In this document: positions 43,902 through 53,407 of the stretch, piece after piece
How positions within the stretch are numbered: the stretch's first letter is position 1
How the letters are laid out: each line of letters starts with the position of its first letter
NCBI RefSeq assembly: GCF_022346925.1
Contig: NZ_JAKRNJ010000002.1
Location: forward strand, 248,001 to 312,000
Reading direction: 5' to 3'
DNA length: 64,000 nucleotides
Origin: Microvirga sp. ACRRW
GTDB lineage: Bacteria > Pseudomonadota > Alphaproteobacteria > Rhizobiales > Beijerinckiaceae
The notes under the pieces: generated by a model
The model's input: the letters and a program-made list of their open reading frames with translations, nothing else
Database searches by the model: none
What the model was told of the DNA's origin: nothing
Translations under genes and position numbers: made by a program

Positions 43902-46133
43902 TCAGATGACGATGAAATCCGCAGCAGTCATCGCTAGGCCCTTGGGCAGTTGCGCAATCTTGATCGCAGCCCCCTTGCCCGAACCGTCGGCATCGTAGGA
44001 GAGCGCGCCGGTCTTGCTGTTGTAGACAAGGTAGTCGTTCTTGTCCTTGGCCTTGTCGCCGATCTTGAAGAACGCCTTGTTGAGCTTGCCCGTCTTGGTC
44101 AGCTTGGTGAAGATCGCATTCTCCAGGCGGATCGTGTCGTCACGCACCGAGAAGTCCTTGATCGTGTCGACGTTCTTGCTCTTGTGGAGCGCCGTGCTGA
44201 ACACGAACGCGTCCTTGCCCGTGCCGCCGTAGAGCACGTCGTTGCCCAAGCCACCATCGATGACGTCGTTGCCGCCCTGGCCCTTGATGGTGTTCTTAGC
44301 AAGATTGCCGATGATGGTGTTGGACGAGGCATTGCCCGTGAGCGAGATCGCGCTCGAGCCCTCGCCGATCAGCTTCTCGACATAGGAGCCCAGCGTATAG
44401 CTGATGCGGGCATAGACCGTGTCGGTGCCGTGCTTGCTGGAGGTCTCGACCACTTTGTCGGACTTGTGGTTGACGTAGTAGACGTCGTTGCCGGTGCCGC
44501 CCACCATGCGATCCGCGCCGCCCGCGCCATCCAGCGTGTCGTTGCCGCCGTTGCCGGTCAGCGTGTCGGCTCCGGTGCTACCGGTGAGCTTGTTGGCGGC
44601 ATTGTTGCCGCTGAGCTTGATCGCGGCGGAGCCCGATGCAATGAGGTTTTCCAGCGCCGATGTGCTGCTCAAGGTGTAGTGCGACGAGACGATCAGCGTG
44701 TCGATGCCGCCTGCATCGATGATGACGTCCTCGGCATCATAGGTGTAGGTGTCGTCGCCCGCACCGCCGTCGAGGGTGTCACGGCCTGCGCCGCCGATCA
44801 GCGTGTCGTTGCCGTCGCCGCCGACGAGCTTGTCGTTGCCGGCTGCACCATTCAGGTGGTCGCCGAAGGCTGTGCCGTAATACTCGTCATTGCCGGCAGT
44901 GCCGGGGAGCGAGATGCCTGCCGCGCGGCCATCCACGATCTGGCCGTAGACGTTCATGTCATCCATGTTCTCGCCGTCAAGCAGAGTCGAAGTCACGACA
45001 ACGCGGCCATCGGCCAGCGTCGAGATGCCAATGGTCATATAGTGTTCAAGTTTGACCTGAGTGATTTGCGGATTGGCGCCGGTCTTATTGCCGTTAGCAT
45101 CATAGAAGATCGCCCCAACATCAAACTTGCCGGTTTCCGAGAAAATTTCCTCCGCCCCAGAAACGAAAAGAACAGCGAAGCCCCCATTGGACAAGGCAGT
45201 TACATTCGTAACGATTTCGATAGGCGTATCTGAACCCTTGAGAATGATCTCGCCGCCAGACTTGCTTCCATCGGCATTAAACATCTGTGCCGTGTTGAGG
45301 TATCTATAATCACCAGATACTTCATCTTCCGTTAGAGACAACCAGGTGACCACGAAGCGGCCATCTGAGAGTTTTGCCGTTTTCGGAAGTACTGAACCGA
45401 GTTCAGTCATGGAAATGAGAGATTCCGCCGATGGCTCTCGTCCATCCGTATAGAGTGATCTGCCGTAGATGGATGACACGCCCTCGACGCTAGTCTGATA
45501 GAAGACGGTGTAGCTATTGCCGGATGCAACGACGCTTGGAGCAGACTGGCTGTCGCCAGTCTCAGACTTGACGAGGACCTCTCCTCCAGTGTGGAAGCCC
45601 TGAGCATCAAAGACATGGGCTTTGATGACGTCGGTTGCGGGCCCTTCATCCTCGAAGGCGATGACGAAGCCTCCATTGGCTAGAGCTGCAATCGAAGGGG
45701 TCAGCTGTGCGCCGGTCTTCGAGGTCGTGTTGACGAGAAAGTCCGTATCGCCAGCATCGCCGCCTCGGTTGAAGGCAGTGCCGTCTGCGTTGAAGATGCG
45801 TGCGCGAACGCCGGTTTCGGAGCCATCCTCTAAGCGGCTGTCGTCGGTCCAGGCAACCACGAAGCGTCCATCGCTGAGAACAGTGACAACCGGGTCTCTT
45901 TGCTCATTTTCGGTTGTGGTGTTTACGACGAACTCACCGCCCCTCTTGCTGCCGTCGGCATTGAAGATCTGACCGCGAATAGCCAAGCCTGACGTATCTG
46001 GGCCCGTCTTGCTGTCATCAAGCCAAACGGCCACAAAGGAGCCGTCTGCGAAAGCTGCGGTTTTCATATAGCCCTGATCGTCTGTGGTCGTGCTGACGCC
46101 GAACGGTTTGCCCCAAGGTGTCGGTGTGGTCAT
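43902..46133 (-). CDS. Secreted RTX protein with predicted seven-bladed propeller
   Basis: A 743-residue protein of probable type I export. Residues about 8-403 consist of seven repeats of some 50-60 residues with the pattern 'DGRFVVAW...G..I..Q.FNADGSK.GGEF.VNT', which I read as a seven-bladed beta-propeller. Residues about 411-645 contain calcium-binding nonapeptides (GGDGNDTLI, GGAGDDTYT, GGLGNDVLY). The last 105 residues closely match those of the protease at 48551, including DDTIRLEN.IF and the final hydrophobic ..VI, and form the secretion domain. There is no N-terminal signal. No exporter genes are in the window. Confidence 0.82.
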   Translation of the reverse strand: MTTPTPWGKPFGVSTTTDDQGYMKTAAFADGSFVAVWLDDSKTGPDTSGLAIRGQIFNADGSKRGGEFVVNTTTENEQRDPVVTVLSDGRFVVAWTDDSRLEDGSETGVRARIFNADGTAFNRGGDAGDTDFLVNTTSKTGAQLTPSIAALANGGFVIAFEDEGPATDVIKAHVFDAQGFHTGGEVLVKSETGDSQSAPSVVASGNSYTVFYQTSVEGVSSIYGRSLYTDGREPSAESLISMTELGSVLPKTAKLSDGRFVVTWLSLTEDEVSGDYRYLNTAQMFNADGSKSGGEIILKGSDTPIEIVTNVTALSNGGFAVLFVSGAEEIFSETGKFDVGAIFYDANGNKTGANPQITQVKLEHYMTIGISTLADGRVVVTSTLLDGENMDDMNVYGQIVDGRAAGISLPGTAGNDEYYGTAFGDHLNGAAGNDKLVGGDGNDTLIGGAGRDTLDGGAGDDTYTYDAEDVIIDAGGIDTLIVSSHYTLSSTSALENLIASGSAAIKLSGNNAANKLTGSTGADTLTGNGGNDTLDGAGGADRMVGGTGNDVYYVNHKSDKVVETSSKHGTDTVYARISYTLGSYVEKLIGEGSSAISLTGNASSNTIIGNLAKNTIKGQGGNDVIDGGLGNDVLYGGTGKDAFVFSTALHKSKNVDTIKDFSVRDDTIRLENAIFTKLTKTGKLNKAFFKIGDKAKDKNDYLVYNSKTGALSYDADGSGKGAAIKIAQLPKGLAMTAADFIVI

Positions 46134-46288
46134 GATCTGCCCTCACGTAAGGTCTATTGTGTAAACTTAACTATATAATGTATGGGATTATCCTCCCTCT
46201 CCGCCGGAGGCAAGCACTCGGCTCACCTAAAGGCATCTTTCCCTCCAAGGTCATGGAACCCGCACTCATCCTCCGCTATGGTCCGTGC

Positions 46289-47125
46289 ATGAGAGCGAAC
46301 AATCCTGTCCAGCATTTCGGTGATTTCTTACGCGAGTGGCGTCAGCGGCGGCGTATGAGCCAGATGGATCTGGCTCTCGAGGCCGAGATCTCGACGCGGC
46401 ATCTGAGCTTTCTGGAGACGGGCCGTTCGCAGCCGAGCCGCGAGATGGTGCAGCTGCTCTCGGAAAAGCTCGACATGCCTCTGCGCGAGCGCAATGTGAT
46501 GCTCGCCTCCGCCGGTTTCGCGCCGGTCTATTCCGAGCGCCCGCTCGACGATCCGGCCTTGCGGCGCATACGCGAGGCCATCGATCTCATCTTGAAGGGA
46601 CACGATCCTTTTCCGGCACTCGCCGTCGACAGGCATTGGTCGCTCGTGACCGCAAATGATGCGCTGTTCTCGCTTGTGCAGGGCGTCGATCCTGCCTTGC
46701 TGAAGCCGCCCGTGAATGTGCTGCGCCTGAGCGTTCATCCGGCGGGTCTTGCACGGCGCATCGTGAATTTCTCGGAGTGGCGCGATCATCTCATCGCGCG
46801 CCTCCATCATCAGGTGAACGTGACCGGCGATGCGGTGCTCTCAGCGCTCATCGAGGAGCTGCGTTCCTATCCGATCCCCGATGCCGCCAAGCGCGCGCCT
46901 GCCTCAAAGGCGGATCACACGAGCATCGTCGTGCCGTTGCAGCTGATGACGGAGGAGGGCGTGCTCACCTTCTTCAGTACCACCACGGTGTTCGGCACGC
47001 CCATTGACGTGACCCTCTCGGAACTCGCCATCGAGGCCTTCTTTCCCGCCGATGCCGAGACGGCGGATGCCTTGCGGCGCATGGCCGGGAAGCGTCAGGC
47101 CGCCGCAGGGGCGGGGGCCGCTTAA
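46289..47125 (+). CDS. XRE-family transcriptional regulator with MmyB-like domain
   Basis: A 278-residue regulator. The helix-turn-helix of the lambda-repressor type is at about 10-66 (REWRQRRRMSQMDLALEAEIS followed by STRHLSFLETGRSQPS, quoted in two parts). The C-terminal about 180 residues form the MmyB-like ligand-binding domain with a PAS-like core (FPALAVDRHWSLVTANDA). Members of this class often act on neighbouring oxidoreductase or lipid genes, but none is adjacent here. Divergent from the RTX gene; ATG at 46289 chosen over a frame starting near 46157. Confidence 0.87.
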   Translation: MRANNPVQHFGDFLREWRQRRRMSQMDLALEAEISTRHLSFLETGRSQPSREMVQLLSEKLDMPLRERNVMLASAGFAPVYSERPLDDPALRRIREAIDLILKGHDPFPALAVDRHWSLVTANDALFSLVQGVDPALLKPPVNVLRLSVHPAGLARRIVNFSEWRDHLIARLHHQVNVTGDAVLSALIEELRSYPIPDAAKRAPASKADHTSIVVPLQLMTEEGVLTFFSTTTVFGTPIDVTLSELAIEAFFPADAETADALRRMAGKRQAAAGAGAA

Positions 47126-47215
47126 CGCGCGGCCTTAACCACCCATCAACCTTAACCCGCGATAACCATAAGCAACGGAAGTCTTCTGTCCGATGATTTC
47201 CCGATCTGTTTTTGA

Positions 47216-48448
47216 GTGGGTGTTCGCGTGCGTTTTCGGAATCGTCGCTCTCGGGTGAAATGGATTTGCGCCACCACGGCGCCCTGGGCGCTCGCGACCG
47301 GCCTTCTGATCTCGTTCACCGCCTCCGCCAGCAACGATCCGCAGGCGGGCGTGAGTTTCGCGCCGCGCGGGTCCATGGCACGCCTGACCCAGACGGCTCT
47401 CGTGCCAGCTATCACCACCTCCATCTCTGGTGGGCGGCTCGACCTCGAACGCGACGTTCTGCGGTTCGTGCCGCGCTACGACCTGCCCGATCACATGCTG
47501 AACGGCCAGCTCCCCAAGGCCGACCGCAAGGTCGGCGTGGGCGCCGATCCGGTGGTGGAGCGTTCGGGAAAGGGCGATCCGCTCGTCGCGCCGCACATCA
47601 CTTTGTCGCTCCGGGCGAGCCAGTTGCGGTCGGATCTCGCGCAGGCCGGAGGCTCGCGTCTTCTGTTCGGCCAGGACGAGCGCCTGCTCCCGCCCACCGT
47701 TCTCATGGAAGGGCAACTCGAGACGCCCGAGATGGAGCAGGGCTTCGAGCCCTGGGAAGCGCCGGAATTCACCACCACGCGTCAGGCCATTTCCGTGCAG
47801 TCGCCCGTCGCCGCGGCGGCCGGTTCGACCGGTGCGTCGGCGAGCCCCACCACGCCGATGGTGAAGCGCGCCATCACTCTCTCGTCCACGACGCCTGCTC
47901 CAATGGAGGCGACGCCTATCGAGATTGCCGCCGCGCCTGTTTCGCCGCGCCTCGACAAGGGCGGGTTCGGCACGAGCTTCGTGCCCAAAACGGATGAAGG
48001 CGCGCAGCCGCGTTATGCGGACCTGATCGACCCCGACAATTTGAGCAAGGAACAGCGCTGCCTCGCGGAGGCGGTCTATTTCGAGGCGCGCAGCGAACCG
48101 GAAGAAGGCCAGGCGGCCGTGGCGCAGGTAGTGTTGAACCGCGTGAAGAGCGGTCTCTATCCATCCTCGATCTGCGGCGTGGTCTACCAGAACCGCCACC
48201 GCCATCTCGCCTGCCAGTTCACCTTCGCCTGCGAAGGCAAGGCCCTGCGCACGACCGACACTATGTCCTGGGAGCGGGCCAAGCGGGTGGCGAGCGCCGT
48301 GCTCGAAGGCAAGACCTATCTCGCCGACGTGGGTGGAGCGACCCATTACCACGCCAACTACGTGCGCCCCTATTGGGCCCGGCGCCTGAAGAAGATGGAC
48401 GTGATCGGCCGCCACATCTTCTACAAGCTCAAGCCAGGACAAACTTGA
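47216..48448 (+). CDS. SleB-type cell wall hydrolase
   Basis: A 410-residue exported protein. An N-terminal hydrophobic segment (about 19-38) serves as signal or anchor. A long variable region of low complexity (about 40-275, with Ala/Thr/Ser/Pro runs) follows. The C-terminal about 125 residues are the hydrolase-2 (SleB) domain, with its catalytic Glu in CLAEAVYFEARSE and GGATHYHANYVRPYW near the end. It would cleave peptidoglycan glycan strands. GTG start at 47216; a GTG at 47228 is possible. Between two secreted RTX proteins. Confidence 0.88.
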   Translation: MGVRVRFRNRRSRVKWICATTAPWALATGLLISFTASASNDPQAGVSFAPRGSMARLTQTALVPAITTSISGGRLDLERDVLRFVPRYDLPDHMLNGQLPKADRKVGVGADPVVERSGKGDPLVAPHITLSLRASQLRSDLAQAGGSRLLFGQDERLLPPTVLMEGQLETPEMEQGFEPWEAPEFTTTRQAISVQSPVAAAAGSTGASASPTTPMVKRAITLSSTTPAPMEATPIEIAAAPVSPRLDKGGFGTSFVPKTDEGAQPRYADLIDPDNLSKEQRCLAEAVYFEARSEPEEGQAAVAQVVLNRVKSGLYPSSICGVVYQNRHRHLACQFTFACEGKALRTTDTMSWERAKRVASAVLEGKTYLADVGGATHYHANYVRPYWARRLKKMDVIGRHIFYKLKPGQT

Positions 48449-48550
48449 GAGGACAAACCTGAGGCCTGCGCCAAATGTGCGCAGCCGCACGGATTGCAAT
48501 GAAGTTATGTTGCATGTAGCTCTCAAGCAAAGAATCAAGCGGGGGCTACA

Positions 48551-49993
48551 ATGGCTGGTTTTAAGACAATTCCGGGCTCCGGATACGGCAATGCGCTGAT
48601 CGATTCCCTGATCTGGGGCGGTCAGATCTGGAACAACACGACCGGCTCCATCAAGGTGAAGTTCGGGACGTCTATCACCATGGATGAGTGGGACAAGGAG
48701 ATCGCTCCTGCCTCGCCTCATGGCGACGAAACTCCCTTCGGCAACGTCAACACCGACTTCAGAAGCATCAAGGACTGGAAGTGGCGCTACACGTGGTGGA
48801 GCGAGGAAATCGACGCCATGGCTTATGCGGCCGGTCTTTATGAGAGCGTCGCCAACATCTCGTTCGAGCTCGCGGAAGGCTATGCTGACGCCAACATGGT
48901 CTGGTGGAAGACCAAGCTGTCCGGCGGGGCGCTGGGGGCTCATGAATCGCCCGACAATTTCCAGGAATCGGGCCATCAGCGCTGGGGCTATTTCGATCCT
49001 TACGCGACGGCGTCTTGGACTGAAATGGAGGCGGGCGGCGATGGCCTGAACACCATCATTCACGAACTCGGGCATGCCCTGGGCCTCGCGCATCCGCACG
49101 ATGGCGGCATGCGCGACGACGGGACCACGTTCCCGGGCGCGTCGGATGGCGGCATCGGTACGCTGGGCCAGAACCAGGGCGTCTATACGGTGATGTCCTA
49201 CAACCCTGGCCACGTCAGCGCCCGTGGCGACAACACCTACGGCGCGCAATACGGCATCGGTGCGCTCGATATCGCAGCCCTGCAGGTCATGTACGGCGCC
49301 AACATGACGACGGCGACGGGCAACGATACCTATGAGCTGCCCACCCAGAACGCACGCGGCACCGGCTGGTTCTCCATCTGGGATGCGGCTGGTGTCGACA
49401 CCATCAGCGGCCAAAAATCCACCGTCTCGGTGACCATCGATCTGCGTGAGGCAACCCTGAGCCCGAACGACAAGAATGCAGGCGGTTTCCTGTCGCAGCA
49501 GAAGGGGATCGCTGGCGGCGTGACGATCGCCAACAAGGTCGTGATCGAGAATGCCCTCGGCGGCAATGGGGCTGACAAGCTCATCGGCAACGCGGCTGGC
49601 AATACCCTGAAGGGCAACGGCGGCAACGACACGCTCGAAGGCGGCGGCGGTAATGATCAGCTTTGGGGCGGCAAGGGCAAGGACGCGTTCGTGTTCAACA
49701 CGACGCCGAATGCCAAAAAGGACAAAGACCTGATCAAGGATTGGAACTACAAGGACGACACGATCCGCCTAGAGAACTCGATCTTCAAGGCGTTGAAGAA
49801 GACCGGCACGTTGAACAAGGCCTATTTCGTGACCGGCTCCAAGGCGATCGATAAGAACGACTTCGTCGGCTACAACAAGACGACCGGCGACCTCTGGTAC
49901 GATTCCAACGGTAGCGGAAAAGGTGGCCAGGTGGTGTTCGGCAATATCGGCAAGAACAAAGCTTTCTTCCACACCGATCTCGTCGTGATCTAA
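48551..49993 (+). CDS. Serralysin-like M10 metalloprotease with RTX repeats
   Basis: Secreted zinc protease of 480 residues. The metzincin motif HELGHALGLAH has zinc ligands His171, His175 and His181 with catalytic Glu172; the Met-turn is YTVMSYN (Met215). A short RTX block (GGNGADKLIG, GGNDTLEGGGGNDQLWGG; about 337-378) binds calcium. The last about 105 residues are the secretion domain shared with the protein at 43902. No propeptide of classical serralysin length is visible. It should be exported by a type I system encoded elsewhere and mature outside the cell. Confidence 0.9.
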   Translation: MAGFKTIPGSGYGNALIDSLIWGGQIWNNTTGSIKVKFGTSITMDEWDKEIAPASPHGDETPFGNVNTDFRSIKDWKWRYTWWSEEIDAMAYAAGLYESVANISFELAEGYADANMVWWKTKLSGGALGAHESPDNFQESGHQRWGYFDPYATASWTEMEAGGDGLNTIIHELGHALGLAHPHDGGMRDDGTTFPGASDGGIGTLGQNQGVYTVMSYNPGHVSARGDNTYGAQYGIGALDIAALQVMYGANMTTATGNDTYELPTQNARGTGWFSIWDAAGVDTISGQKSTVSVTIDLREATLSPNDKNAGGFLSQQKGIAGGVTIANKVVIENALGGNGADKLIGNAAGNTLKGNGGNDTLEGGGGNDQLWGGKGKDAFVFNTTPNAKKDKDLIKDWNYKDDTIRLENSIFKALKKTGTLNKAYFVTGSKAIDKNDFVGYNKTTGDLWYDSNGSGKGGQVVFGNIGKNKAFFHTDLVVI

Positions 49994-50003
49994 CAGGCTC
50001 CGG

Positions 50004-50034
50004 AAGCCGGCCGTCTTCAGATGGCCGGCTTTTC
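50004..50034 (+). terminator. Terminator of the protease gene
   Basis: A 12-bp stem (50004-50015 with 50020-50031, one G-U pair) and a 4-base loop followed by TTTTC. Confidence 0.85.
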
Positions 50035-50159
50035 AGGGGAAGGGACGGGGAATTCATTCATCACATTCCTTCATCCCTTTCCCCATAAAGTTTCGATATT
50101 GAAGGCTTGAGACATCGGATAGGATCCGCCCTCCAGTTTGCCGCTTGAGGGCCGTGTCC

Positions 50160-51398
50160 ATGTCTGCGCCAAGTACTCAAACCCGCGTCTCTCCTGAGAT
50201 CATCGTCCTGGCCGGCTGCCTGATCGCGCTGATCACCTTCGGGCCTCGCGCTTCGGTGGGATTGTTCCAGATCCCGATGACGACGGAATTCGGCTGGGGA
50301 CGCGACACGTTCAGCTTGGCCATTGCATTCCAGAATCTGCTCTGGGGCGTCGGCCAGCCCTTCGCCGGTGCGGTGGCGGACCGGTTCGGGGCGTTCAAGG
50401 TGCTCTGCCTCGGCGCCTTGCTCTACGCCATCGGCCTCGTGGTCATGGCTTATGCCTCGACACCCGGCATCCTGCATCTCGGCGCGGGCGTTCTCATCGG
50501 TTTCGGCCTCTCCGGCTGCTCGTTCAATCTGGTGCTCGGCGCCTTCGGCAAGCTCCTGCCGGAGAAGTGGCGGCCCATGGCCTTCGGCGCGGGCACGGCG
50601 GCAGGCTCCTTCGGCCAGTTCCTGTTCCCGCCCATCGGCAATGTGCTCATCGACTCGTTCGGCTGGCATCAGGCGCTCATCATCTTCGCAGGCTCGGTGC
50701 TGCTCGTCATGCCATTGGCGCTCGCGCTCGCGACCCGTCCGAGCGCCGCTGGGCAGGCAAGCGCCGCCAACGTGCCGAACCAATCCATCAAGCAGGCGCT
50801 GACGGAGGCCTTCCAGCACCGTTCCTATGTGCTCTTGGTGCTCGGCTTCTTCACCTGCGGCTTTCAGCTCGCCTTCATCACCGCGCATCTTCCCGCCTAT
50901 CTGAAGGATGCGGGCCTCTCAGCGGCCATCGGCGGTTGGACGCTCGCCGTGATCGGCCTTGCCAACGCCTTCGGCTCGCTCGGTTCAGGCTGGCTCTCCA
51001 CGCGCATGTCGAAGCGCTGGCTGCTCGCCTGGATCTATTTCGGCCGCTCCATCGCGATTGCAGCCTTCATCCTGTTGCCGGCTTCGCCCGTCACGTCGAT
51101 TGCCTTCGGCATCTCCATCGGCCTCCTGTGGCTCTCCACCGTGCCGCCCACATCATCGCTGGTGATGCTGATGTTCGGCACGCGCTACATGGCGATGCTC
51201 TACGGCTTCGCCTTCTTCTCGCATCAGGTCGGCGGCTTCCTCGGCGTGTGGCTCGGCGGCGTGCTGTATGAGATCTACGGCAACTATGCGCTGGTGTGGT
51301 GGCTCTCGATCGCGCTCGGCATCGCATCGGCCCTGATCAACCTGCCGATCAAGGAGCGCCCGGTCGAGCGTGGCCCTGTGCTTCAGCCTGCGGAGTAA
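50160..51398 (+). CDS. Major facilitator superfamily transporter
   Basis: Twelve-helix permease of 412 residues. Motif A is weakly conserved (AGAVADRFGAFKVL, after helix 2). The N-terminus TFGPRASVGLFQIPMTTEFGWGRD resembles oxalate/formate-type and monocarboxylate MFS members, so an organic acid substrate is possible but not shown. The ATG at 50160 is used; GTG and TTG codons lie a few codons upstream. It precedes an AcuI-like reductase by 81 bases on the same strand. Confidence 0.83.
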   Translation: MSAPSTQTRVSPEIIVLAGCLIALITFGPRASVGLFQIPMTTEFGWGRDTFSLAIAFQNLLWGVGQPFAGAVADRFGAFKVLCLGALLYAIGLVVMAYASTPGILHLGAGVLIGFGLSGCSFNLVLGAFGKLLPEKWRPMAFGAGTAAGSFGQFLFPPIGNVLIDSFGWHQALIIFAGSVLLVMPLALALATRPSAAGQASAANVPNQSIKQALTEAFQHRSYVLLVLGFFTCGFQLAFITAHLPAYLKDAGLSAAIGGWTLAVIGLANAFGSLGSGWLSTRMSKRWLLAWIYFGRSIAIAAFILLPASPVTSIAFGISIGLLWLSTVPPTSSLVMLMFGTRYMAMLYGFAFFSHQVGGFLGVWLGGVLYEIYGNYALVWWLSIALGIASALINLPIKERPVERGPVLQPAE

Positions 51399-51479
51399 CA
51401 GCGCTTCTCGTCCGAAGGGATGAGGCTTGTGCGCTTGCCCTGATCTTCTCCCGCGCCAACAATCGGTGCGGGAGGATCG

Positions 51480-52472
51480 ATGCTCATGGGAACGTTCAAA
51501 GCGCTCGTCATCGACAAGAGCGATGCAGGTCAGTCCGTCGGCTTTCGCGACTTCAATGAAGCCGATCTCATGGACGGCGATGTCACCGTCCGCGTGTCTC
51601 ACTCGACGCTGAACTACAAGGACGGTCTTGCGCTCACCGGCAAGGCGCCGGTGGTGCGGCGCTTTCCGATGATCCCTGGCGTCGATCTCGTCGGCACGGT
51701 CGAAGCTTCCTCCAATCCTGAGTTCAAGCCGGGTGATGGAGTGATCCTGAACGGCTGGGGCTTGGGCGAGACGCATCTCGGCGCCTATGCCGAGAAGGTG
51801 CGCGTGAAAGGCGACTGGCTGATCCCGCTGCCCTCAGGCCTCGCGCCGCATCAGGCCATGGCCATCGGCACGGCGGGCTACACGGCGATGCTTTGCCTGA
51901 TGGCGCTCGAGAAGCATGGGCTCGGCCCTGAGCGCGGCCCTGCCATCGTCACCGGCGCGGTCGGTGGCGTCGGCTCCGTGGCCGTGGCATTGCTCGCGCG
52001 GGCAGGCTGGCATGTGATCGCCGCGACGGGACGGCCTGAAGAGGCGGATTACCTGAAGGGCCTTGGCGCTTCCGAAATTCTGGATCGCAGCGAACTCACC
52101 GGACCTGTGCGCCCGCTCGGCAAAGAGCGTTGGGCTGCGGGTGTCGATACTGTCGGCTCGGTGCCGCTCGCCAACGTGATTGCGATGACGAAATACGGCG
52201 GTGCGATTGCAGCCTGCGGCCTCGCCGCCGGCATGGATCTGCCTTCGACGGTCGCGCCCTTCATCCTGCGCAACGTGGCTCTGCTCGGCGTCGATTCCGT
52301 CATGGCGCCCAAGGCGCTTCGTATCGAAGCGTGGAACCGGCTGGCGCAGGAACTCGACCACGACAAGCTCGCATCCATGACCTCCACCATTTCCCTCGAC
52401 GAGGTGATGGAAGCGGGACGCAAGATCGTGGAGGGTCAGATCAAGGGGCGTGTCGTGGTGGCCATCGGCTGA
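51480..52472 (+). CDS. MDR-family quinone oxidoreductase, YhdH/AcuI type
   Basis: Zinc-free medium-chain dehydrogenase/reductase of 330 residues. The N-terminal lobe has LNYKDGLALTGK and FPMIPGVDLVGTVE. The NADPH-binding glycine motif is VTGAVGGVGSVAVALL (about 158-173). Family members include AcuI, which reduces acryloyl-CoA to propionyl-CoA; the particular substrate here cannot be told. Its last 37 bases overlap the 3' end of the convergent LysR gene. Confidence 0.9.
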   Translation: MLMGTFKALVIDKSDAGQSVGFRDFNEADLMDGDVTVRVSHSTLNYKDGLALTGKAPVVRRFPMIPGVDLVGTVEASSNPEFKPGDGVILNGWGLGETHLGAYAEKVRVKGDWLIPLPSGLAPHQAMAIGTAGYTAMLCLMALEKHGLGPERGPAIVTGAVGGVGSVAVALLARAGWHVIAATGRPEEADYLKGLGASEILDRSELTGPVRPLGKERWAAGVDTVGSVPLANVIAMTKYGGAIAACGLAAGMDLPSTVAPFILRNVALLGVDSVMAPKALRIEAWNRLAQELDHDKLASMTSTISLDEVMEAGRKIVEGQIKGRVVVAIG

Positions 52473-53401
52473 TCGGTGGGCTTCCGGCCGCTGCCTTCAA
52501 TCCAGCGGCGCTGCTTGCCGATTTCGGCTGCCATGAAATCCATGAAGGCGCGCACGCGCGCCGATTGGCGCAGGTCAGGATGGGTGAGCAGCCACAGGCC
52601 CGCCGAGAATTCCGGATTCACGTCCGAGAGGCGCACCAGGTTGGGGCTCGCATCCGCGATGAAGCAGGGAAGGGGACCAATGCCGATGCCGGCCTCCACG
52701 GCCTCGGCCAGGCCCAGCACCGTGTTCACCTTGTAGGCGATGTTCTCTGGCGCCACGCGATCGCGGACGAAGCGGGCGGCCTTCAGGGCCGCGAGGTTGT
52801 CGCCGAGCGCCACCCAGGGACGGTCGTAGAGTTCGGGCGAATTGAGGTCCGACGGCTGGTGGTGATCGGGGAATTCCTCCAATCGCCCATAGATGGCCCA
52901 GGCGATGGTGGCTACGCGCCGCCCGACGAGAGTTTCCGGCGGATCGTCCGTGGCGCGGATCGCCACGTCGGCGTCGCGCTTCGACAGGTTGAGCGCCTGG
53001 TTCGCGAGCACCACGTCGAGGCGCATTTCCGGGTTGGTCTTCACGAAGCGCGAGAAGAGATGCGTCAACATATGGACGAGCAGCGTATCGTTCGTCGTCA
53101 CCCGCAATTCGCCGGCAGGCGCGACCGCCTGGCCCGCGAGCTTGCGCGTGAAGGAGGTCACGTTCTCCTCCATCTGCTCGGCAAGCGCCGACATTTCCTC
53201 GCCGGCGGGCGTCAGCACATAGCCGGTCCGGTGCCGCTCGAAGAGCTTCACGCCGAGGTTTTCCTCCATCTGGCCGAGCCTGCGGAAAACCGTCGAGTGA
53301 TTGACGCCCAAACGTTCGGCCGCGCCCGCAAGGCCATTGGCCTCGGCAATGATCTTGACGAGCCTGAAATCGTCCCAGTCGAGTTGTTGTTGCTTGGCCA
53401 T
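52436..53401 (-). CDS. LysR-family transcriptional regulator
   Basis: A 321-residue regulator with a winged HTH at about 8-66 (GLAGAAERLGVNHSTVFRRL) and an effector domain beginning near residue 90. The ATG at 53401 is preferred over one at 53413 because AGAGAGC precedes it. It is divergent from wrbA, which it probably controls through the palindromes at 53408-53460. Its 3' end overlaps the reductase gene by 37 bases. Confidence 0.88.
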   Translation of the reverse strand: MAKQQQLDWDDFRLVKIIAEANGLAGAAERLGVNHSTVFRRLGQMEENLGVKLFERHRTGYVLTPAGEEMSALAEQMEENVTSFTRKLAGQAVAPAGELRVTTNDTLLVHMLTHLFSRFVKTNPEMRLDVVLANQALNLSKRDADVAIRATDDPPETLVGRRVATIAWAIYGRLEEFPDHHQPSDLNSPELYDRPWVALGDNLAALKAARFVRDRVAPENIAYKVNTVLGLAEAVEAGIGIGPLPCFIADASPNLVRLSDVNPEFSAGLWLLTHPDLRQSARVRAFMDFMAAEIGKQRRWIEGSGRKPTDQPMATTTRPLI

Positions 53402-53407
53402 GCTCTC

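Noticed and set aside
47135..49414. Open frame of about 760 codons antisense to the SleB and protease genes
   Set aside because: Runs across two recognised genes and an intergenic gap; translation lacks any domain signature.
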